From: Chersky-840 sp035532735
Lineage (GTDB): Bacteria > Actinomycetota > Acidimicrobiia > Acidimicrobiales > UBA8190
Assembly (NCBI GenBank): GCA_035532735.1
Contig: DATKQM010000020.1
Coordinates: 1 to 19,239 of the forward strand
Length of the DNA stretch: 19,239 nucleotides
Direction of reading: 5' to 3'
Numbering within the stretch: the stretch's first letter is position 1; every line of letters begins with the position of its first letter. Position numbers and translations under genes: made by a program. The notes beneath the pieces were generated by a model. The model was not told where the DNA came from, did no database searches, and was given only the letters and a program-made list of their open reading frames with translations. This document shows positions 7,984 to 14,645 of the stretch, one piece after another.

Positions 7984-9432
7984 TCAGTGGAAGGCCACCA
8001 CCTGGTTCGATGATGCTGCCAGCAACAGGCCGTCGCCTACCGATGGGGTGGGGAAGTGATTCGCAGGTGCCCCCACCGTCAAATGCACCGCAGCCCTGCC
8101 GTTGGACTTTCGGAGCCCGAACAAGGTGCCGTCGCGCCGGATCGTCCACACCTTGTTCCCGGCCAGGATGGGGGGCCCACTCGAATCGGTGGGCGTGCTC
8201 CACAGCACCCGCATCTTGTGGGTGCGGGCGTTGACCTTCACCGCCACCACCCCTTTCAGGCACGGTGCATAGACGATCGTCGTGGTGAAGGCTTCTCCGC
8301 CGTCGACGTTGCTCCCGCAGAACGCGCGCTGGGCCACCTGGCCCCCGACGCCACCCAGCTTGGATTGATTGAGCAGGTAGGCCGTCCTGGACTTCCCCGC
8401 CATGAAGACCAACCCGTTCCCCATGATGGCGGGCGTGGACGACCCGAGATCGAGGTCACTGGCGTTGTCGGTCTGCCACGTCGAGGGGGTGAACGACTGC
8501 ACCACGGCCAAGCTCGATGACAACTCGATCACCGAATCGCTGCCGTCCGGTGACGACCCCGTGGTGTTGGACCCGTTCCCGGTGGCGAACCAGATGTTGC
8601 CACCGGAGTCCACCACCGGAGCGGCGGCGCCCAACCACACTGCACCTTCGTCATTGCCGGGCGTGGCGTCTGCTTCCCAGGTCCGCAGGACGCCGCCGGA
8701 TTCCGGCACTGAGACGATCCAACCGTGGTAGGTCGAACAATCACCGGCGTTCCCACCGAAGGCGATCTCGACCGAGCCCCGATCGAGCGCCAGGCCGGGC
8801 CGCTGGAGCAGCGCGGTGGTGAGCGACCCGGGCGGGTCCACGACCTGGTCGAGAAGGATGGTCCCGGTACCGAGCCCCAACCCCACCAGGTGATGGGAAA
8901 CCACCGCACCGTTCACTTCGTCGGCCACGACGAACACTTCGGACCGCGACGGGTCGATCACGGGAGTGGAGGTGATACCCACATTCGGGGAGATGTCGCC
9001 ACAGGGAAGTGACGGCGGCGGCACGGGCGTGCCGACGGTCGTCGACCATGCCACCGAGCCATTCGAAGCGTTGAGCCCGTACACAACATCGTGCTCGGTG
9101 GCGACCACCACCAGGGATCCCTCGACCAGCGGTTCGCCGTAGAGCTGGCCGTTGAGCGCGGGAGATGTCCAAGCAAGCTTGGGATGGGCGAAGGACGCCG
9201 TCGTCGGAGCGATGCCGGTTTCAAGCGAATTGGCGTGGTACGTGGTCCAGTTCGTATTCGCACTGACCGGACCCGCAGTGCGTGCCTGGGCCGTATTCGC
9301 GCCCAGGAGCACCATGGAGCACAGCGCGACAACAGCCGCCAGCACGCCCATCGGCCCCGGACGAGGGGGTCGGGTCGTCCGGGGCGGGTCGGCCTGATCG
9401 ATAGGGCACCAGACACGCGGACGTCGGTGCAT
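7984..9432 (-). CDS. Secreted PQQ-like beta-propeller repeat protein
   Basis: A 482-residue predicted exported protein. A long arginine/proline-rich N-region is followed by a hydrophobic segment (MGVLAAVVALCSMVLLG) and a likely signal-peptidase site after ANTAQA. The rest fits a PQQ-type beta-propeller, with strand repeats such as GQLYGEPLVEGSLVVVATEH, YGLNASNGSVAWSTTVGTPV, NIWFATGNGSN and a last blade ending VVAFH. The stretch GTPVPPPSLPCGDISPNVGI is typical of this subfamily, whose role is unknown. Several cysteines could form disulfides. The ATG at 9432 is chosen because GGGGGG lies about 6 bases upstream and the stop of a short upstream ORF overlaps it by one base. A longer in-frame opening to 9534 is unsupported, and the internal ATG at 9351 would give a more standard signal peptide. 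It could bind a ligand or scaffold an envelope complex. Confidence 0.78.
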   Translation of the reverse strand: MHRRPRVWCPIDQADPPRTTRPPRPGPMGVLAAVVALCSMVLLGANTAQARTAGPVSANTNWTTYHANSLETGIAPTTASFAHPKLAWTSPALNGQLYGEPLVEGSLVVVATEHDVVYGLNASNGSVAWSTTVGTPVPPPSLPCGDISPNVGITSTPVIDPSRSEVFVVADEVNGAVVSHHLVGLGLGTGTILLDQVVDPPGSLTTALLQRPGLALDRGSVEIAFGGNAGDCSTYHGWIVSVPESGGVLRTWEADATPGNDEGAVWLGAAAPVVDSGGNIWFATGNGSNTTGSSPDGSDSVIELSSSLAVVQSFTPSTWQTDNASDLDLGSSTPAIMGNGLVFMAGKSRTAYLLNQSKLGGVGGQVAQRAFCGSNVDGGEAFTTTIVYAPCLKGVVAVKVNARTHKMRVLWSTPTDSSGPPILAGNKVWTIRRDGTLFGLRKSNGRAAVHLTVGAPANHFPTPSVGDGLLLAASSNQVVAFH

Positions 9433-9482
9433 CACAGCACCCCCCAGTCGATCGGTCCTGATCTGTGACGCTCGCCGGTCAT
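9432..9482 (-). CDS. Possible 16-residue leader ORF before the beta-propeller gene
   Basis: An ATG at 9482 is preceded by a strong ribosome site (GGAGGGG, then TACC). It opens a 16-codon ORF, MTGERHRSGPIDWGVL, whose TGA shares its last base with the ATG of the beta-propeller gene (TGATG). It is in another frame from that gene. This arrangement is typical of translational coupling, so the short ORF may set translation of the gene or act as a leader peptide. It has no family likeness, and a chance ORF of this size is possible. Confidence 0.35.
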   Translation of the reverse strand: MTGERHRSGPIDWGVL

Positions 9483-9581
9483 GGTACCCCTCCGACGGCC
9501 GGCAGATCTCAGCGAACCCACAGCCAAAAATCACGAACCGTTAAGGCGCGGCCATCATGATGAAGACCCACAGCAGCACCC

Positions 9582-9651
9582 GAGGCGAAAGCGCCGTGGT
9601 CGAGGTCCCGCCCCTCGATCGCGGTCGCTTCGCCTCCTCGCCAAGCCGAGG
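9582..9651. other. Nested stem-loops downstream of the diguanylate cyclase gene
   Basis: The gap between the cyclase stop and the propeller gene has dense inverted repeats. GAGGCGAAAGCG (9582-9593) pairs with CGCTTCGCCTC (9626-9636) apart from one bulged A. Inside is CGAGG (9601-9605) with CCTCG (9613-9617). Next to it is CCTCG (9636-9640) with CGAGG (9647-9651). On the - strand this lies just after the cyclase stop at 9675, so it may end or stabilise that transcript. There is no T-run. A perfect 10-base palindrome CATCATGATG lies at 9553-9562. Confidence 0.35.
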
Positions 9652-9674
9652 ACCCGCAATGGCCCTCCGGTCGT

Positions 9675-11591
9675 TCACACGGCGCTGGGCTGCTCGTCGA
9701 ACAGCTCGAAGCGGGCACGACCGGACTCCTTGGCTCGGTACATGCCGACATCGGCATCACGGAGCACGCCGGCAGCCTGCGCACCGGGGCCGGGGAGCAC
9801 GATCCCGATGCTGGCTGTCACCACCATCGTCCGACCGTGGAGGGCGATGGGCTCGGAGAGGGCACGGAAGATCCTGTTGGCGATCTCGGTGGCCTTCTCG
9901 GGCCCGCGCACATCGTGGAAGATGAACGTGAACTCGTCACCTCCCAGTCGGGCCACGGTCTCTCCGGCCCGGACGACCCCGAGGAACCGCGTCGCCACGG
10001 CCTGGAGAAGTTCGTCGCCGGCCTGGTGCCCCATGCCGTCATTGACGACCTTGAATCCATCCAAGTCGAGGAACATCACGGCCAGGTCGCTCCCCGAGCG
10101 CGTCGCGTGGCCGAGTTCCATGCTCAGCCGATCCAGGAAGAGCGCCCGGTTCGGGAGTCCCGTCAGCGAGTCGTGCATGGCCTGGTAGGCCAGAGCTTCG
10201 GCGGCAGCGACCTCCTCGGTGACGTCCTGGACGGTCACCACGAAACTCGATGTGACGCCGGTGCCCCCTGAGACGGGCGCGGCCAGGGCGCGGACGTTTC
10301 GCACTTCGCCCGAGGGCCGCTGCACCCGGAAACTGGCCTCGAAGTCTTCTTTGTTGTCCCACGCCGACAGCGCACTCGCGACCATCGCCGGCCCGTCCTC
10401 GGGGTAGACACAGTCGGACCACTTGTGCTCGAGCCAGAAATCGTCATCGACTCCCGCGATCTCGTTGAGGCTCTCGTTGAAGTACAGCGCGGTTCCGTCC
10501 TGGGTCAGCTCGAGAATGCCAACCGGCGAGGACGACGCCATCGAGTGGAACCGCTCCTCGCTCTCCTGGAACGACATCCGGGCCCGCAGACGGCCTCGGC
10601 CCAGGTCCCATACCAAAGCGGCCAGGCCCACGTTGAGCAGGATGGCCATCACAAACACCAATCCGGGCCCCACGAGCGGATTGGTGGGCCCCGGCGCTCC
10701 GGGCAGGGGGCGAATGCGCAGGGTCCAGGTCCCGCTACCGGTGAAGTGCTCTGTCACCGACCCAACCGCACCCAACTCGAGACCGGTCGGCGACGAGACG
10801 ACGAGGTTTTTAGCCGACGCCCCCGAGCCGGAGAACAATTTGACACCCAGATGAGCACCGGCCGGGCCGAGTGCCACCTTGAGCATCTGGGCTCCGTCGA
10901 CAAGGGCGGCGACCCACCCCACGCGATCGGCTCGCCGCTCGGCGACGGACCTCGGATGTCCGCTGTAGACAGGAGACACCAACAGGAAATTTCCCCGGTA
11001 GGCGGGCCCCGGAACGAGGGCGGACTCCGCGATCGCCTGCGCCTTCCCGCTGGATGCGGCGTCCTCGAGCACCCGAACAAGGGTCTTGAATGTGCACACG
11101 TCGTATCCCACGAGGTCGAAAGGGGTCTTGAGATTCTTTTGATCGAACTGGCTCACCAAGCAATATGCAGACCGAGCTCCGGGCGGTGACACCGTGTAGG
11201 TCGGATCGCCATCGGCGCGCCAACTGGCCACGAATGTAGGAAGGTCGGCGGCCTGAATCCATGAGATGAGGCCCAGTCCGTAAATCCCCTTGAAACGGGT
11301 GTAGAGGTCGAGGTTCTTGACATAGGTGTGGAACTCGGTTCGATTGATCAGGACCGGCGGCGTGAACAAGGCGACCGCGGTGGCGATCTCGTTGGCATAA
11401 CCGGCAAGGGTCTTCTTCGTGGTCACCGCGACTTGCGCGGCGGTGGCCTCGGTCTCGGTGCGGTTGTTGGCCATGTTGCGCTGGAACCAGGTCCAAGAGC
11501 CGACGCTTATCCCCAACGTCCCGACGACGAGAATGGCGACGGCCGCGACCTGCCAGAGCTTCACTGCTCGGTGTCCAGGTCCCTTGGCCAT
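9675..11591 (-). CDS. Membrane CHASE-PAS-GGDEF diguanylate cyclase
   Basis: A 638-residue sensor protein predicted to make cyclic di-GMP from two GTP. Order: membrane segment about 11-33; an extracytoplasmic CHASE ligand-binding domain about 70-250 (RFKGIYGLGLISWIQ at 99-113); a second membrane segment about 309-330; a short linker helix; a PAS domain about 343-460 (FHSMASSSPVGILEL, then VTVQDVTEE at 452-460); and a GGDEF domain from about 470 to 636. The signature GGDEF is intact (550-554) and MHDSLTGLPNRALFLDRL is standard, so the cyclase is probably active. The inhibitory I-site RxxD is replaced by RAGE (541-544), so product feedback may be weak. No EAL phosphodiesterase domain follows. 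The ATG at 11591 has GAGGGTG about 6 bases upstream. CHASE ligands in other families include cytokinin-like or small organic molecules; here it is unknown. The gene is transcribed away from the carbonic-anhydrase-like gene. Confidence 0.92.
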   Translation of the reverse strand: MAKGPGHRAVKLWQVAAVAILVVGTLGISVGSWTWFQRNMANNRTETEATAAQVAVTTKKTLAGYANEIATAVALFTPPVLINRTEFHTYVKNLDLYTRFKGIYGLGLISWIQAADLPTFVASWRADGDPTYTVSPPGARSAYCLVSQFDQKNLKTPFDLVGYDVCTFKTLVRVLEDAASSGKAQAIAESALVPGPAYRGNFLLVSPVYSGHPRSVAERRADRVGWVAALVDGAQMLKVALGPAGAHLGVKLFSGSGASAKNLVVSSPTGLELGAVGSVTEHFTGSGTWTLRIRPLPGAPGPTNPLVGPGLVFVMAILLNVGLAALVWDLGRGRLRARMSFQESEERFHSMASSSPVGILELTQDGTALYFNESLNEIAGVDDDFWLEHKWSDCVYPEDGPAMVASALSAWDNKEDFEASFRVQRPSGEVRNVRALAAPVSGGTGVTSSFVVTVQDVTEEVAAAEALAYQAMHDSLTGLPNRALFLDRLSMELGHATRSGSDLAVMFLDLDGFKVVNDGMGHQAGDELLQAVATRFLGVVRAGETVARLGGDEFTFIFHDVRGPEKATEIANRIFRALSEPIALHGRTMVVTASIGIVLPGPGAQAAGVLRDADVGMYRAKESGRARFELFDEQPSAV

Positions 11592-11736
11592 CGGCTACAC
11601 CCTCACCACGTCGGGGGTCCGCGCCGCCGCTCGAATGCAGCCGCGCCACGCCACCCTTCCCTGTGGGTATCGACCGCCGAGTGCCTCCGGCGGCAGGGTC
11701 TTTGGTCCCGAAAACCGGCGATTCGTCTCAGGCCGG

Positions 11737-11742
11737 TAGCGT
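11737..11742 (+). promoter_or_regulatory. Candidate -10 box for a leaderless gamma-carbonic-anhydrase-like mRNA
   Basis: TAGCGT fits TANNNT and ends 8 bases before the ATG at 11751. There is no Shine-Dalgarno sequence in front of that ATG, so transcription may begin at or next to the start codon. No clear -35 box is seen. The 159-base divergent gap also holds a GC stem-loop, CCGCCG (11674-11679) with CGGCGG (11688-11693), lying in the upstream region of the cyclase gene. Confidence 0.45.
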
Positions 11743-11750
11743 CGCCGGCC

Positions 11751-12269
11751 ATGGCTATCTACGCACTGGGCGAGGTGGAACCGAATATCGCCCCTGACGC
11801 CTACGTCCATCCCGAGGCGGTCGTGATCGGCGACGTCACCCTCGGACCCGAGACGACGGTGTGGCCGAGCGCGGTGTTGCGCGGCGACTACGGGGCCATC
11901 GTGGTGGGAGCACGAACCTCGATCCAGGACGGCACCGTGATCCACGCCGGTCCGGGATTCCCGACCACCGTGGGCAACGGCTGTGTGGTGGGACATCTGG
12001 TCCACCTCGAGGGATGCACGCTCGAGGATGAATGCCTGGTGGGGTCCGGTGCTGTGGTGCTTCACCACGCCCGCATCTGCTCGGGCGCCACCGTCGGGGC
12101 GGGAGCCGTCGTTCCAGGGCGCATGCAGGTCCCCCCAGGGGCTCTGGCCGTCGGGGTACCCGCCCTGGTCAAACCCGGCGCCAGCCGACTCGACGCCATC
12201 ACCGTGGCCGTCGCCGAATACATCAAGAACGGTCATCGTTACCGGGCTGACCTGCGGCGTCTCGACTGA
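11751..12269 (+). CDS. Gamma-class carbonic anhydrase-like hexapeptide-repeat protein
   Basis: A 172-residue left-handed beta-helix protein built of hexapeptide repeats (VIGDVTLGPETTVWPSAVLRGD and onward). It resembles gamma carbonic anhydrases (YrdA, CaiE, PaaY group), which hydrate CO2 as trimers with a metal shared between subunits. Conserved parts are LRGDYGAI (43-50), SIQDGTVIH (57-65, first metal His H65) and GPGFPTTVG. The second ligand H82 is in VVGH. The usual pattern is GHxxxxHGC, but here it reads GHLVHLEGC: position 87 is Glu and a His sits at 85. Enzyme activity is therefore uncertain. The ATG at 11751 starts the conserved fold; the in-frame opening back to 11328 runs antisense through the cyclase gene and is rejected. 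No partner gene nearby explains its substrate. Confidence 0.82.
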   Translation: MAIYALGEVEPNIAPDAYVHPEAVVIGDVTLGPETTVWPSAVLRGDYGAIVVGARTSIQDGTVIHAGPGFPTTVGNGCVVGHLVHLEGCTLEDECLVGSGAVVLHHARICSGATVGAGAVVPGRMQVPPGALAVGVPALVKPGASRLDAITVAVAEYIKNGHRYRADLRRLD

Positions 12270-12403
12270 GGCCTTCTCTAACCCTCAACGTGAGGTCGAG
12301 GTGCGACAAGGGCCCCGGCGCCGCATGATCGAGACACGCTCCCGGTCACCGCTCCAAGGCCCACCGGACGCGAACGCGGTGAGCCGCCGAACCGTGATTT
12401 TTC

Positions 12404-12437
12404 CTTGTGGCACAAGTGACTCCTGGTATGTGACTCC
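12404..12437. promoter_or_regulatory. Palindrome with tandem repeats upstream of the MerR gene
   Basis: CTTGTG-G-CACAAG (12404-12416) is a perfect 13-base palindrome. The octamer GTGACTCC follows twice, at 12416-12423 and 12430-12437, spaced 14 bases apart. Together they look like a protein-binding site in the 298-base gap between the carbonic-anhydrase-like gene and the MerR gene. A further small dyad, CCTCA/TGAGG (12283-12295), lies just after the preceding gene. The regulator is unknown. Confidence 0.35.
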
Positions 12438-12505
12438 CGGTCGGGCCCTGCCATCGACGGTCGCGCCGGGTCCGATTCGATCCACCATCGGTGACAGATC
12501 CGTAA

Positions 12506-12535
12506 CTACCCTCATGTGACACCGCCGGGTAGGAT
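12506..12535 (+). promoter_or_regulatory. Candidate MerR-gene promoter with operator-like dyad
   Basis: TAGGAT (12530-12535) fits an actinobacterial -10 box. The inverted repeat CTACCC (12506-12511) and GGGTAG (12527-12532) has a 15-base spacer, and its right arm overlaps this box. A second short dyad, CACCT-G-AGGTG (12543-12553), lies between the box and the ribosome site. A repressor or the MerR protein itself could bind here. MerR proteins often bind dyads inside long-spaced promoters, but no -35 box is clear. Confidence 0.4.
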
Positions 12536-12567
12536 GAACCTGCACCTGAGGTGGAGGAGGAACCCCG

Positions 12568-13110
<543 letters not shown>

Positions 13111-13112
13111 CC

Positions 13113-13481
13113 GTGGGAGCCCCCGAGGTGGCCCGGCAGTCGACGACGATTTCCTTCGCCCACGACTCGGAACGACACTTCGCGGAGCTTCTCGAGGCCT
13201 ATGGCGTTCGGTGGGAGTACGAGCCGGTCGAGTTCGTCCTCGAGTGGCACGCCGACGGCACGCCCCGTATCGGGTTCAGACCGGACTTCTACCTTCTCGA
13301 CCACGAGTGCTTCATCGAGCTCACCACCCTCAGTCAGAAGCTCGTGACCCGTAAGAACGCCAAGGTCAGGCGCCTGCGTGCCCTGCACCCCGGTGTCGAG
13401 GTGAAACTCCTCTATCAACGTGACTACGAGGCTCTGCTGGTCAAGTACGGCTTCGCTCGGCCTTCATCGCCTGCCGCCTAA
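13113..13481 (+). CDS. Small conserved protein, PD-(D/E)XK nuclease-fold-like
   Basis: A 122-residue soluble protein from a GTG start 2 bases after the MerR stop. An AGGAGG lies 13 bases upstream, which is somewhat far. The order of elements resembles the PD-(D/E)XK fold: a helix with Glu (SERHFAELLEAYG), strand YEPVEF, then RPDFYLLDHECFIELTT and a basic helix (KLVTRKNAKVRRLR), ending VKLLYQRDYEALL. The core Asp (PDF) and Glu (IEL) are present, but the Lys expected two residues after Glu is Thr; a Lys further along might replace it. It may therefore be an inactive or altered nuclease fold. I recall similar domains joined to phosphoribosyltransferases in other actinobacteria, but cannot check this. 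Position between MerR and gcvT suggests co-expression with MerR. Function is unknown. Confidence 0.7.
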   Translation: MGAPEVARQSTTISFAHDSERHFAELLEAYGVRWEYEPVEFVLEWHADGTPRIGFRPDFYLLDHECFIELTTLSQKLVTRKNAKVRRLRALHPGVEVKLLYQRDYEALLVKYGFARPSSPAA

Positions 13482-13484
13482 CCT
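13479..13484 (+). promoter_or_regulatory. Candidate -10 box for leaderless gcvT transcript
   Basis: TAACCT fits TANNNT and ends 6 bases before the gcvT GTG at 13491, with no Shine-Dalgarno in between. Its first three bases are the stop codon of the preceding gene (TAA at 13479-13481). This suggests that the gcv operon can start as a leaderless mRNA exactly where the upstream gene ends. No good -35 element is seen. Confidence 0.45.
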
Positions 13485-13490
13485 GGCGGC

Positions 13491-14645
13491 GTGGCGCCCT
13501 CCGAATCTGCTCCGACCTCCACCGACGCGCGCCACGGGTCTGTTGCGAACCAGGAGCCCGACACCCGCCATTCACCTCTGGAAGACGCCCACCGAGCACT
13601 CGGAGCCAAGCTCGTTGCGTTCGGGGGCTGGCTCATGCCCCTCGCCTATGGGACTGGCACCCTGGCCGAGCACATGGCCTGTCGCACCGAGGCCGTGGCC
13701 TTCGACGTGAGTCACCTGGGAACCGTCCGCGTCCAGGGACAGGGGAGCACGGACCTCCTGCAGCGGGAGCTGAGCAATGATCTTCGCAAGGTTGCGCCCG
13801 GGCGGGCCCAGTACACCCAGCTCCTCGACGACGCCGATGGGTCTGTGGTCGACGACATCATTGTTTGGTGGCTGGACGAGGACACCTTCGACGTCATGCC
13901 CAACGCCTCGAACACGGCCCGGGTGCGCGACGCCATCGGAGGCGACGACACCACTGCATCTCGCGCCGTGATCGCCGTGCAGGGCCCCGAGGCGCGCCAA
14001 CGGTTGTCATCGGTCGCGCCTGACGCCGCTGGCGTCGGGCGGTTCAAGGTGACGCGCTTTTCTTGGCAAGGCTTCGACTGCGTGGCGGCTGGCACCGGGT
14101 ACACCGGAGAGGACGGTGTCGAATGCGCCGTGCCTACCCCGGCGGCCACGGGGTTCTGGCAGGCCGTGCTCGACACCGGTGTCACACCGGCCGGCCTCGG
14201 TGCGCGCGACACCCTTCGCCTCGAGGCGGGGTTGCCGCTCCACGGCCACGAGCTCGGACCGGGCATCACGCCACTCCAAGCCGGCCTGGGTTGGGTTGTG
14301 GGTTGGGAGAAAGCCGAATTCCGGGGACGCGACGCCCTCGAGCGTGAGCGTGAGCACGGTCCCCGCCGCCGGCTAGGGGGCCTCGTGGCCGAGGGACGTC
14401 AACCACCGCGCGACGGCGCCATCGTGCTGGCCGGCGAGAACCCGATCGGCACCGTGACGAGCGGGAACTTCTCTCCGGTCCTGGGCCGAGGGATCGCCAT
14501 GGCCTTCCTCGACACCAGTCGTGACGTCGCCGACGGACAGGAGCTGACCATCGACGTCCGGGGCCGGCATCTCTGCGCCCACGTCGTCGCGCTCCCGTTC
14601 GTGGACGGCGGGAAGGCCCGGGCCTCGTCGACGGGACCGTCGTGA
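13491..14645 (+). CDS. gcvT: Glycine cleavage system T protein (aminomethyltransferase)
   Basis: A 384-residue T protein. It transfers the methylene group from the aminomethyl-lipoyl H protein to tetrahydrofolate and releases ammonia. Seen motifs: FGGWLMPLAYG (44-54), FDVSHLGTV (71-79), the catalytic Asp D97 in LSNDL, IAVQGPEA (161-168), TGYTGEDGVE (202-211), GLGARDTLRLEAGLPLHGHE (235-254) and, near the C-terminus, TSGNFSPVLGRGIAMAFL. Length is about 20 residues above the family norm because of a polar N-terminal tail (1-27). The GTG at 13491 is chosen from the -10 box 6 bases upstream. The stop overlaps the gcvPA start by 4 bases (GTGA), so these genes are translationally coupled. Confidence 0.95.
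   Translation: MAPSESAPTSTDARHGSVANQEPDTRHSPLEDAHRALGAKLVAFGGWLMPLAYGTGTLAEHMACRTEAVAFDVSHLGTVRVQGQGSTDLLQRELSNDLRKVAPGRAQYTQLLDDADGSVVDDIIVWWLDEDTFDVMPNASNTARVRDAIGGDDTTASRAVIAVQGPEARQRLSSVAPDAAGVGRFKVTRFSWQGFDCVAAGTGYTGEDGVECAVPTPAATGFWQAVLDTGVTPAGLGARDTLRLEAGLPLHGHELGPGITPLQAGLGWVVGWEKAEFRGRDALEREREHGPRRRLGGLVAEGRQPPRDGAIVLAGENPIGTVTSGNFSPVLGRGIAMAFLDTSRDVADGQELTIDVRGRHLCAHVVALPFVDGGKARASSTGPS

Noticed and set aside
11328..11750. N-terminal extension of the carbonic-anhydrase-like protein
   Set aside because: Lies antisense to the cyclase gene and across its promoter region; the conserved fold starts at the ATG at 11751.
12465..12490. T-loop-like sequence GGTCCGATTCGATCC suggesting a tRNA
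   Set aside because: The TTC-x-A spacing does not match a T arm, and no acceptor, D or anticodon stems can be drawn around it.
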